From the NCBI GenBank assembly GCA_002069815.1, contig MWCB01000001.1:129786-162844 (forward strand): DNA of 33,059 bases, given 5' to 3'. This document shows positions 14,079-21,883 of this stretch, in pieces. The DNA is from Tenericutes bacterium ADurb.Bin239. Lineage in GTDB: Bacteria; Bacillota_I; Bacilli_A; RFN20; CAG-826. The translations under genes were made by a program, and so were the position numbers. The first letter of the stretch is position 1. Every line of letters starts with the position of its first letter. Under the pieces are notes generated by a model. That model was not told the origin of the DNA. It made no database searches and saw nothing but the letters and a program-made list of their open reading frames with translations.

Positions 14079-14359
14079 AATTTATCTTAAATTTACAATT
14101 ATTTGCCTCGAAAAAAGGAGTTGGTTCAACACGTAACGGCCGTGATTCCAAGGGTCGCCGGTTAGGCGCTAAGCGCGCTGATGGTCAGTTTGCAAAAGCA
14201 GGGGCTATTATATATCGGCAAAGAGGAACGCGCATTTATCCAGGAGTTAATACTATGCGTGGTAATGATGATACGATCTTTGCTACGGTTGAAGGTATTG
14301 TTCGGTTTGAACGCTTTGGTAAGAGCCGCAAACGTGTCAGTGTTTATCCAGTTAACTAA
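14075..14359 (+). CDS. rpmA: 50S ribosomal protein L27 with Prp-cleaved extension
   Basis: A 94-residue protein. The N-terminus [19 protein letters not shown] contains the Prp recognition sequence LNLQLFA; cleavage after FA exposes [14 protein letters not shown], the flexible tail that reaches the peptidyl-transferase centre. The body ([29 protein letters not shown]) is standard L27. GAAAGGAG precedes ATG 14075, which overlaps the prp stop. A strong terminator ends the operon. Confidence 0.98.
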   Translation: MKFILNLQLFASKKGVGSTRNGRDSKGRRLGAKRADGQFAKAGAIIYRQRGTRIYPGVNTMRGNDDTIFATVEGIVRFERFGKSRKRVSVYPVN

Positions 14360-14375
14360 TAAAATTGAGACAAAT

Positions 14376-14409
14376 GACCACCACTCACATAGGACGGTGG
14401 TCTTTTTTT
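14376..14409 (+). terminator. Terminator of the rplU-prp-rpmA operon
   Basis: GACCACC (14376-14382) and GGTGGTC (14396-14402) form a perfect 7-bp stem with a 13-base loop, followed by seven T. Confidence 0.9.
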
Positions 14410-14448
14410 ATTGTATAATATAAAATATATTATAGAAAAGAGGTACAT

Positions 14449-15411
14449 ATGGCTAAAAAATTAGTGACCATTGTTGTCCCCATGTATAATGAAGAACCGA
14501 TGGTTCCGCATTTTCTTGCCAAGATTGCGGAGATTATCAAAGAAAATGTTGACTATGATTTTGAAGTTGTCGCTGTTAACGATGGAAGCCGCGATAAAAC
14601 TCTTGAATTACTCTATGGTTTTCAAAAGAAATATCCGTTTCTACGGGTTGTTAACTTAAGTCGTAACTTTGGGCATGAAGCAGCGGTGGCCGCGGGTTTA
14701 AGTGTCGCGAAAGGGGATGCAATTATTCCAATTGACGCTGACTTACAAGATCCACCCGAACTCATTAAACCGATGCTGGCGCTATTTGAAGAAGGATTTG
14801 AAGTAGTAAACGCAAGACGGGCTTCACGCAAAGAAGACGCTTGGATTAAGCGTTATACCGCCCTTAAATTTTATAAAGTAATTGATAAGTTATCGGGAAA
14901 AGTACGCATTCCCCAAAATGTTGGCCATTATCGGCTAATTTCGCGGCGGGTCCTTGATGAAGTCTTAAAACTGCCCGAAAGCAATCGTGTTTTCCGTGTC
15001 GAAGTACCTTACGTAGGTTTTAAAACCGCCGAAGTAGCGTTTGTGCGACCGAAGCGCGAACACGGTAAAACGCATTACAATATGAAGTCAATGATTGATT
15101 TAGCAATCAATGCTATTACGATTACATCAACTAAACCACTTAATATAGTGTTTAAGTTTGCGATGTGGATTGGTATTTTCTTGGGCTTAAGTAGTGTTAC
15201 CCAACTCGTTCTTTTTATTTTAGATGTGACCAATGTATTACCGATACCCTTTTTAAATCATGGCATTTGGTTAGTAATCAATATTAGCTTATTACTAACG
15301 ACGGTATTACTTTTATGTCTAAGTTTACTCGCTATTTACTTGGGTAAAACATTTAGTGAAACGCAAAAACGTCCATTCTATGTTATTGAATCAATAAAGG
15401 AACCTAAGTAA
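14449..15411 (+). CDS. Family 2 polyprenyl-phosphate glycosyltransferase
   Basis: A 320-residue protein of the DPM1/GtrB/CsbB type. The GT-A domain has the N-terminal VVPMYNEE, NDGSRD (44-49) and the metal-binding DAD (96-98) in PIDADLQDPPEL. Two membrane spans follow at about residues 237-262 and 275-302. Such enzymes move a sugar from a nucleotide donor to undecaprenyl phosphate on the inner face of the membrane, for later transfer to a wall polymer or glycolipid. The sugar cannot be read from the sequence, and no flippase or YfhO-like partner is adjacent. AGAGG precedes ATG 14449. It is followed 3 bases later by obgE. A TATAAT at 14414-14419 after the operon terminator may be its -10. Confidence 0.9.
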   Translation: MAKKLVTIVVPMYNEEPMVPHFLAKIAEIIKENVDYDFEVVAVNDGSRDKTLELLYGFQKKYPFLRVVNLSRNFGHEAAVAAGLSVAKGDAIIPIDADLQDPPELIKPMLALFEEGFEVVNARRASRKEDAWIKRYTALKFYKVIDKLSGKVRIPQNVGHYRLISRRVLDEVLKLPESNRVFRVEVPYVGFKTAEVAFVRPKREHGKTHYNMKSMIDLAINAITITSTKPLNIVFKFAMWIGIFLGLSSVTQLVLFILDVTNVLPIPFLNHGIWLVINISLLLTTVLLLCLSLLAIYLGKTFSETQKRPFYVIESIKEPK

Positions 15412-15414
15412 AAT

Positions 15415-16698
15415 ATGTTTATCGACCAAGCTAAAATAACGGTCAAAGCCGGAAATGGCGGCAATGGTATGGTCTCCTTCCGCCGCGAAAAATATGTCCC
15501 AAAAGGCGGACCCGACGGGGGTAATGGTGGAAGAGGTGGTTCGATTTACTTTGTAGCCACAAGTAATATCTCAACCCTCACTGATTTTCGGTTTGGTCTA
15601 AAAATTAAAGCAAATAATGGTGGGCATGGCGCTACCAAAAATCAATATGGTAAAAGCGGCGAAGATCTCTACGTTAAAGTACCAATTGGCACTGTCGTCT
15701 ATATTGAACCAAGCCGCGAAGTACTTGCCGACTTTAAAAGTGAAGGCGAAACTATCCTTATCGCTAAAGGTGGAAAGGGCGGTCGTGGTAATAATGCCTT
15801 TAAAAGCAGCATAAACCGGACACCGCGCATTGCCGAACACGGAATACCAGGTGAAGAACACCTTTTAACACTAGAGTTAAAGTTGCTCGCTGATATTGGT
15901 TTTATTGGCCTTCCAAATGCTGGTAAATCAACGCTTTTAAGTGTTATTAGTGAAGCCCGTCCCCTAATTGATAATTATCCGTTTACCACCTTACAGCCAG
16001 AATTAGGAGTGGTTATCGGAAAAAGTGGTAATCCTTTTGTGGCGTGCGACTTACCAGGTATTATTAAAGACGCACACCTTGGAAAAGGATTAGGGTTGCG
16101 CTTCTTACGCCACGCGCAGCGCTGTAAAGTTTTAATGTTTATGATTGATGGGGAAAATAGTCAAGATTATTATGATCAGTATAAGTTACTCCGTAATGAA
16201 GTTAAAAAATATGGTTACAAATTAGATGAAAGACCGTTTTTTGTCGCTGTTAGTAAGGATGAAAGTGATGAATCAAAGAGAAAAGTAGCAGCATTAACGA
16301 AAAAACTAAAAGATGTAACTGTTTTAGGATTTAGTAGCTTATTACATGCAAACATCGATAAATTGATTGATACTATGGAAGAATATATCGCTAACGCTCC
16401 TGAAATTGAGATGGTTGATGAAGCGGGGGTTGCGGTTAAATACCGTGAATACGACTTAACGGTCATAACTGAACCTGATTTATTTACGATTGAAAAAGTT
16501 AAGAGTGGTGTCTATCGAATTGTTGGCGAAAAGGTTGAAGAAAGGTATCATAAGTATATACTAAATACTGAAGAAGCGATTTTATCGCTCTTAAATTACT
16601 TACGAGAAATCGGAGTTGAACAAGCACTTGAAGCAATCGGAATTAACGATGGGGACACTGTGCTGTTATGCGACTTTGAATTTGAATACTACCGCTAG
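15415..16698 (+). CDS. obgE: GTPase Obg, ribosome assembly and stress factor
   Basis: A 427-residue protein with the three Obg parts: a glycine-rich Obg fold (1-158; for example GGPDGGNGGRGG at 31-42 and KGGKGGRGNN), a G domain with G1 GLPNAGKS (165-172), switch threonines and G3 DLPG (212-215), and a C-terminal OCT domain (about 345-427). The G4 position reads SKDE (280-283) where Obg normally has NKxD, so guanine recognition may be altered. Obg binds the 50S subunit and (p)ppGpp. ATG 15415 follows the glycosyltransferase stop by 3 bases; the likely ribosome site AAGGA lies inside that gene. In Bacillus, obg also follows rpmA closely. Confidence 0.95.
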   Translation: MFIDQAKITVKAGNGGNGMVSFRREKYVPKGGPDGGNGGRGGSIYFVATSNISTLTDFRFGLKIKANNGGHGATKNQYGKSGEDLYVKVPIGTVVYIEPSREVLADFKSEGETILIAKGGKGGRGNNAFKSSINRTPRIAEHGIPGEEHLLTLELKLLADIGFIGLPNAGKSTLLSVISEARPLIDNYPFTTLQPELGVVIGKSGNPFVACDLPGIIKDAHLGKGLGLRFLRHAQRCKVLMFMIDGENSQDYYDQYKLLRNEVKKYGYKLDERPFFVAVSKDESDESKRKVAALTKKLKDVTVLGFSSLLHANIDKLIDTMEEYIANAPEIEMVDEAGVAVKYREYDLTVITEPDLFTIEKVKSGVYRIVGEKVEERYHKYILNTEEAILSLLNYLREIGVEQALEAIGINDGDTVLLCDFEFEYYR

Positions 16699-16711
16699 AA
16701 GAGGAGAAATT

Positions 16712-17440
16712 ATGAGCAAAGAAACGTTACAAGACTATTTATCGTACTTAACGCGTTACCTTAAACGAAAGGCGCGAGGATTTAATGGTTTTATCTTAGG
16801 TCTCAGCGGTGGTTTAGATAGTGCAGTGGTAGCCTTATTAGCGCAAAAAGCAATAAAAGATGACTTATTATGCGTAATTATTGATATTGATAGCACAAAA
16901 CGTGATATGGATGATGCGCTTGAGTTGTGTAGAGTTCATCGTCTTAACTATTACCATATTGATCTAACTGCTGAATATAATGCAATCGTGAAAAAGCTTG
17001 ATCAAAGTAAGAAATTAACAGATTTAAGTAAAATTAACACGAAGGTACGGTTACGGATGCTAACTTTATATGCTTTGGGACAAACATTAGGCAAATTAGT
17101 GTTGGGGACGGATAATAAAGCAGAATTATACACTGGTTACTTCACTAAGCACGGTGATGGCGCCGCTGATTTATTTGTGCTTTCAAGTTTAACAAAAGCG
17201 GAAGTCTTTGCCGCTGCCCGCCTTTTAGGGGTAACACCAAATATTATTAATAAAGTACCAAGTGCGGGACTCTATGTTGGCCAAACTGATGAAGCGGAGA
17301 TGGGGATCACTTACAAACACCTTGATGCCTTTATCCGTGGTGAAGAAGTTCCCGCTAATGTTCGAGCTAGGGCTCTCGAACTTCACAAAATAAGCGAACA
17401 TAAAAGGCGACCAATTCCGCGTCCCCGGGAGAAAAGATAG
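16712..17440 (+). CDS. nadE: NH3-dependent NAD+ synthetase
   Basis: A 242-residue protein without a glutaminase domain, so it uses free ammonia to amidate deamido-NAD. The ATP-pyrophosphatase P-loop is SGGLDS (32-37); VLGTDNKAELYTGYFTKHGDGAADL and LTKAEVFAAARLLG are the usual substrate-binding segments. It is slightly shorter than the 270-residue Bacillus enzyme, mainly at the N-terminus. I chose ATG 16712, which has AGAGGAGA (16699-16706) at the correct distance; an in-frame start at 16616 would overlap obgE by 83 bases. It ends in TAGTG, overlapping the start of the following membrane peptide. Confidence 0.94.
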   Translation: MSKETLQDYLSYLTRYLKRKARGFNGFILGLSGGLDSAVVALLAQKAIKDDLLCVIIDIDSTKRDMDDALELCRVHRLNYYHIDLTAEYNAIVKKLDQSKKLTDLSKINTKVRLRMLTLYALGQTLGKLVLGTDNKAELYTGYFTKHGDGAADLFVLSSLTKAEVFAAARLLGVTPNIINKVPSAGLYVGQTDEAEMGITYKHLDAFIRGEEVPANVRARALELHKISEHKRRPIPRPREKR

Positions 17441-17541
17441 TGAAAAAGAAGGAATTAATTAGTAATACAATTAAAAGTGGGTTAGCCGCTGTCCTTCTCT
17501 TTGTGGCGCTCCTTTTATTTATGAGGATGGTGGGAGTATGA
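17440..17541 (+). CDS. 33-residue single-span membrane peptide coupled to ruvA
   Basis: GTG 17440 shares its G with the nadE stop TAG, and GGGAGA lies 7 bases upstream. The product MKKKELISNTIKSG is followed by a hydrophobic span (LAAVLLFVALLLFMRMVGV): a positively charged start and one membrane helix. It ends in ATGA, overlapping the ruvA ATG. Overlaps at both ends argue that the frame is translated, at least as a coupling device that carries ribosomes into ruvA. I do not recognise a family. A short coupling leader without a selected product is an alternative. Confidence 0.6.
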   Translation: MKKKELISNTIKSGLAAVLLFVALLLFMRMVGV

Positions 17542-18095
17542 TTTACGGATTAAAAGGAATTGTCACAAAACAAACAGCAACAACCGTCGTTTTAGATGTG
17601 CGCGGGGTTTATTACGAAGTTAAAGTACCAGCTTTACCGCCCCAAATTCAGTTTGGGGAACTCTTTTTATACACTTATCAAGTAATTCGCGAAGATGAAC
17701 ACTATCTCGTTGGCTTTTTAACCCTCGACGAAAAAAGTTTATTTGAATCACTTATCAATGTCTCGGGGATTGGACCGAAAACGGCCTTGGGGATTATGAC
17801 CGCCACAACCCCAGAGCGTTTCTTACAAGCAGTCGCGACCGAAGAGTTAAGTTACTTAAAGAAATTGCCGGGTGTTGGTCCGAAAGGTGCTAGTCAAATT
17901 ATTCTCGATTTAAAGGGTAAATTACAGACTGACACCACTAAAGGACTTAATCCTTACGAAGCCGAGGTGATGCTTGGACTACAAAGTTTAGGCTTTAAAA
18001 AAAGTGAAATTACTAAAGTATTAAAGAAAGTAAGTAGTAAGGCGCTAGACGCTAATGAGTTATTTAGACTAGCCCTTAGTGAGTTACGCCGATAA
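17538..18095 (+). CDS. ruvA: Holliday junction DNA helicase subunit RuvA
   Basis: A 185-residue protein, slightly short for RuvA. The N-terminal OB fold (MIYGLKGIVTKQTATTVVLD) is followed by two helix-hairpin-helix motifs (LINVSGIGPKTALGIM and LPGVGPKGASQIILDLKGKL) and the C-terminal RuvB-contact domain from about residue 140. RuvA tetramers clamp Holliday junctions and recruit RuvB. It begins within the ATGA that stops the small membrane peptide and ends in TAATG overlapping ruvB, so the three are translationally coupled. Confidence 0.96.
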   Translation: MIYGLKGIVTKQTATTVVLDVRGVYYEVKVPALPPQIQFGELFLYTYQVIREDEHYLVGFLTLDEKSLFESLINVSGIGPKTALGIMTATTPERFLQAVATEELSYLKKLPGVGPKGASQIILDLKGKLQTDTTKGLNPYEAEVMLGLQSLGFKKSEITKVLKKVSSKALDANELFRLALSELRR

Positions 18096-19102
18096 TGAGT
18101 AATAGATTAGTTAGTGATAAACTCGATCAGAGCGAAGCAAGTATGGAACTCACACTCCGCCCTTTAACCTTAGACGAATACGTAGGACAAGCGGCCCTGA
18201 AGCATAATTTAAACATCTTTATTAGTGCTGCTAAAGCTCGGAATGAAGTTCTCGATCACGTGCTTTTATTTGGCCCGCCTGGCTTAGGTAAAACAACCTT
18301 AGCGCATATTATCGCTAATGAGATGAACACGACCATAAAAGTTATTAATGGTCCAAGCATTGAAAAAGCTGGTGACCTTGCTGCCATTTTAACAACGCTG
18401 GAAGCGGGTGACATTTTATTCATTGATGAAATCCATCGTTTACCGCGGGTAGTGGAAGAAGTTTTATATAGTGCGATGGAAGACTATAAATTGCAAGTTA
18501 TGATAACAATTGACGGTAATGTCAAAAATTTACGAGTAGATTTACCGCCCTTTACCCTTGTTGGTGCGACCACGAGAGCGGGTGACTTAAGTAGTCCGTT
18601 ACGAGCTCGTTTTGGCATTAGTGAAAAAATTGATTATTATGAAGAAGAAGATATCTTTAATATCATTAAACGCACTAGTCGGGTCTTTGGATTACCGATT
18701 AATGATGAGGCGGCCACGGCGATTGCCAAACGTAGTCGGCGCACCCCACGGATTGCTAACCGTCTTTTCCGGCGGATTCGTGACTTTGCCACGTTCCATA
18801 ATAAGGGTGTGATTGAGTATGACTTATGTATTGAAGCCTTAACCCACTTACGAGTTGATGCATTAGGACTTGATGATGTTGACCTAGCTTACTTAACAAC
18901 TCTCGTGGAACGGTTTCGGGGCGGGCCTGTTGGTCTTGAAACACTCGCGAACGCGATTGGTGAAGAAATCACTAACCTTGAAGATGTGTACGAGCCTTAT
19001 CTCTTACAGATTGGGATGATCGATAAAACCCCCCGTGGTCGGGTGGCAACTGAGAAATGTTATGCACACCTAAAAAAGCCACGCCAAACCCATTTATTTT
19101 AA
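18095..19102 (+). CDS. ruvB: Holliday junction branch-migration helicase RuvB
   Basis: A 335-residue AAA+ motor of normal length. Walker A is GPPGLGKTT (60-68), Walker B FIDEIH (109-114), followed by sensor 1 and arginine-finger segments (VGATTRAGDLSSPLRARFG) and the C-terminal winged helix (GGPVGLETLANAIGEE). It drives branch migration as two hexameric rings on RuvA. The ATG uses the last base of the ruvA stop and there is no separate ribosome site. RuvC was not found in the window, as expected for Bacillota, which use RecU. Confidence 0.97.
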   Translation: MSNRLVSDKLDQSEASMELTLRPLTLDEYVGQAALKHNLNIFISAAKARNEVLDHVLLFGPPGLGKTTLAHIIANEMNTTIKVINGPSIEKAGDLAAILTTLEAGDILFIDEIHRLPRVVEEVLYSAMEDYKLQVMITIDGNVKNLRVDLPPFTLVGATTRAGDLSSPLRARFGISEKIDYYEEEDIFNIIKRTSRVFGLPINDEAATAIAKRSRRTPRIANRLFRRIRDFATFHNKGVIEYDLCIEALTHLRVDALGLDDVDLAYLTTLVERFRGGPVGLETLANAIGEEITNLEDVYEPYLLQIGMIDKTPRGRVATEKCYAHLKKPRQTHLF

Positions 19103-19155
19103 AAAAATATGAATAAATTGGGTAATTAGCGTTATTTTGGTTGTGAAAATTTGCA

Positions 19156-19175
19156 TTTAATAGTAATCTATTAAA
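19156..19175. repeat. Perfect 8-bp inverted repeat upstream of secDF
   Basis: TTTAATAG (19156-19163), TAAT, CTATTAAA (19168-19175) lies in the ruvB-secDF gap. It overlaps a weak possible promoter (TTGTGA 19141-19146, 17 bases, TAATCT 19164-19169), so it may be an operator; as RNA it would be a hairpin without a T tract. Confidence 0.45.
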
Positions 19176-19222
19176 GCGATTATCACATCGACTCGATTTT
19201 TTAGTATGACGGAGGAATTCTT

Positions 19223-21832
19223 ATGCGTAGACTAGCAGCATATCTAACACTGACATTCACACTGATTTTTGGCGCGGCCTTAAATATGTTTAGCCCGCTT
19301 CGTAATTTAGTAAGTAACCACGAATACCAAACTGGACGTGAATTCGTCTATCGAATTAGTGACAAAGATCCCGACAAAAACTTAGATCCTAAAGCCATTG
19401 ATGAAATTGTTACCATTATGGACCGCCGGATGCAAAACTATGGCGTCAGTGAATATAACATTGCCAAAGAAGGTATTAATATTGTTCGTGTGTCCACGAC
19501 TTTACAATCAACCGAAGAATATAATCGACTCCAAGTTTACCTTAACTATAACGCTAATTTTACGATGAAAATTGGTGATGATGATAATACCGAAGCGATT
19601 TTAAGCGCTGATCAAATATTTGAAGATAAAAAAGCGCGTGTTGAATATCGCGGACCATATCCTTTCATTGTGTTTCCGTTAAGTGACGCTAGTTTATTCC
19701 AAACCACGATTGTTGATGTCGCCGAAAAAATTCAACAAGAAAAAGGATCAAGTGAAACGCCCGAAGGCCAAGATCGCCCTAATCTCGTAAAAGAAGCGAC
19801 GATTGTGTTATGGAGTGATTATGACCCTGATAAAGATAGTTATATGGACCCTGTCGGTGATACCCAAGGTAAAATCTTCCTTTCTTTTGACTATCGCTCC
19901 ATGTGGTGGAATGAAGAGAAAACGGAAATCGGGGTAGCCAGTCCACTAGAAGGAATGTCGGAAAACGCTAAATACACGACCGCCCAAATTAAAAAAGCAA
20001 GTGAAACCGCTCGTTATATGATGAATGTCTTTAACGCTGGCACTCTTGATTACAAAGTTGATTTCTTATACGTAAATAAAGCAATGGCCCCAACCGTTGA
20101 ACCACTTATTAACCTAGGTACCCGTGATAATATCGCCTTAAGTGCAACATTTTTTGCGGGATTAGTTACTTTTACGGTGGTGTTAGTTATTGCGTTTGCG
20201 ATTTATCGTTTACCAATTTTAAACGCTTTAAGTAGTAGTCTATTAACTTTCCTAGGCACCATGATTATTTTTAACGCGATTCAAGTTGAATTCTCGACAA
20301 GTGCCATTATCGGGGTGCTAATTGTTGGTTTTGTAAGTCTCGTAAGTACGATTCTTTACGCCGCGAAATTCCGTAGCGAAGTTTATAAAGGAAGAAGTTT
20401 TAAAAAAGCGCACACGGAAGCTATTACACGTTCAAGTTTCTTAACAATTGATATTTTAGTGTTATTACTCGTCACTGGTATTTTTACGTACTTCTTTGGG
20501 GGAGCGGCCTTAACTGGTTTTGCCACTACTTTAATTTTTGGTAGTATCGTGATGGTTGCTAGTGTCTTAATCCACAATAGTTTAGTTTTACCGCTTTTAG
20601 CCTATAACCGGATGAGCGCAAAGAGTTATACATATTACGGCATTAATGAAACGAAAGTTCCTGATACCTTAAAAGATGAAAAACAAACATACTTTGGTCG
20701 CTTTTTCAACCACAAACCCGAAAATAGAGCAAAGCTTAGTATGATCTTAACCGGTAGTCTTAGTGCGATTACGGCAGTATTACTTATTGTCTTCAGCGCT
20801 ATTAATGTTAATCCCTATAACTTAGTAAAATACGACGAAAATATTACCCGTGTTTACTTCCAAGTTAGTGAAAATAGTGATATTAACCCGCTTTCGCCAA
20901 CTGCAAGTCCGGTTAAATTGTTAAATTACATTACAATTGATGGGGAAAATTTAACCTTTGAATTAAAAAATAAAGTCCCCGTTTACGAAACCCAAGTTTA
21001 TAAAACGATGGAACTTGACATTGAAGATGAAATTGAAGTAACCTACAACTTCTATGTTTACAATTTAATTGGGCAATATACTGGCGAAGAAGAAGTCACT
21101 TATAAACAAACACCGGAGGCTCCCGAACAAGCCGCAAGTTTAAGTGAAGCACTTGACATTATTGTTAAAAATATTGATGATAAAGCGGTAATTTCTTTTA
21201 ATGCCGTTAAAAAAGAAGCGATTACGCCCCATTTTGGCCGCATTGCGTGGGTTGGGTTAGTAATTTTAGCTGTTACTTCTTTCTACTTAACAATTCGGTT
21301 TGGATTAACGCGCGGTATCACCAATTTCGTCGAAAGTTTTGTGGCCGCAAGTCTTGTCTTCCTTTTCCTATTAGCGACACGATTAGCGATTCCACCGCTT
21401 GCAACAATGGGCTCCTTTGTTGCTATTTTGGCTGTTAGTTTTCTCAACGTTATTATCTTTACAAACATTAAAGAAGTCCAAGAGGAACAAGCAAGTAAAG
21501 GTCTTACCCATCGTGAACATTTTGAACTTGGCTTACGTTATAGTCTTAGTGTTGTTTACATCTTAGTGCTCGTCTTTAGTATCGGTTTCTTAGTCTTTAC
21601 CTTACTTGGCCCCCTTGCCGTCAGCAGTGTCTACCTCGCAAGTGCGATTGCTATGGTTAGTGCGCTCTTAATTGTTGCCAAGTTTAGTACCGCTAGTTTA
21701 AGTACAACCTTAAACATTCTTGATCGCTTACCAAAGCTTGAACGAAAAACAAAAGCCGTCAGTGGTAAACAACGAACAAGTATTCGCAGCAATGAACCAG
21801 AAGAAGCAATCTTTATTGGAATTAATGACTAA
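19223..21832 (+). CDS. secDF: Fused protein-export membrane protein SecDF
   Basis: An 869-residue protein joining SecD and SecF, as in Bacillus subtilis and other Bacilli. An N-terminal membrane helix (residues 8-25) is followed by a large extracytoplasmic P1-type region to about residue 305, then five clustered spans. A second half repeats the plan with a helix near 505, an extracytoplasmic loop and five further spans, ending in a basic cytosolic tail. SecDF uses the proton gradient to pull preproteins out of the SecYEG channel. The sequence is divergent, but the two-times-six-helix layout is clear. GGAGG precedes ATG 19223. In Bacillus, secDF lies close upstream of recJ, as here. Its terminator abuts the recJ start codon. 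Confidence 0.9.
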   Translation: MRRLAAYLTLTFTLIFGAALNMFSPLRNLVSNHEYQTGREFVYRISDKDPDKNLDPKAIDEIVTIMDRRMQNYGVSEYNIAKEGINIVRVSTTLQSTEEYNRLQVYLNYNANFTMKIGDDDNTEAILSADQIFEDKKARVEYRGPYPFIVFPLSDASLFQTTIVDVAEKIQQEKGSSETPEGQDRPNLVKEATIVLWSDYDPDKDSYMDPVGDTQGKIFLSFDYRSMWWNEEKTEIGVASPLEGMSENAKYTTAQIKKASETARYMMNVFNAGTLDYKVDFLYVNKAMAPTVEPLINLGTRDNIALSATFFAGLVTFTVVLVIAFAIYRLPILNALSSSLLTFLGTMIIFNAIQVEFSTSAIIGVLIVGFVSLVSTILYAAKFRSEVYKGRSFKKAHTEAITRSSFLTIDILVLLLVTGIFTYFFGGAALTGFATTLIFGSIVMVASVLIHNSLVLPLLAYNRMSAKSYTYYGINETKVPDTLKDEKQTYFGRFFNHKPENRAKLSMILTGSLSAITAVLLIVFSAINVNPYNLVKYDENITRVYFQVSENSDINPLSPTASPVKLLNYITIDGENLTFELKNKVPVYETQVYKTMELDIEDEIEVTYNFYVYNLIGQYTGEEEVTYKQTPEAPEQAASLSEALDIIVKNIDDKAVISFNAVKKEAITPHFGRIAWVGLVILAVTSFYLTIRFGLTRGITNFVESFVAASLVFLFLLATRLAIPPLATMGSFVAILAVSFLNVIIFTNIKEVQEEQASKGLTHREHFELGLRYSLSVVYILVLVFSIGFLVFTLLGPLAVSSVYLASAIAMVSALLIVAKFSTASLSTTLNILDRLPKLERKTKAVSGKQRTSIRSNEPEEAIFIGIND

Positions 21833-21848
21833 GATTTAATTAAATAAG

Positions 21849-21877
21849 TTACAAAAGTACTACCTCTGTGGTAGTAT
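21849..21877 (+). promoter_or_regulatory. Possible recJ promoter embedded in the secDF terminator
   Basis: TTACAA (21849-21854), 17 bases, TAGTAT (21872-21877) with TG at 21869-21870 giving an extended -10. The -10 is the downstream arm of the terminator stem and ends 6 bases before the recJ ATG, predicting a leaderless transcript. Confidence 0.3.
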
Positions 21878-21883
21878 TTTTTT
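21858..21883 (+). terminator. Terminator of secDF, abutting the recJ start codon
   Basis: TACTACC (21858-21864) and GGTAGTA (21870-21876) form a perfect 7-bp stem with a TCTGT loop and seven T (21877-21883). The next base is the A of the recJ ATG. Confidence 0.8.

Noticed and set aside
16616..16711. Start at 16616 for nadE
   Set aside because: It would overlap the conserved C-terminus of obgE, and ATG 16712 has a strong ribosome site and gives the normal N-terminus.
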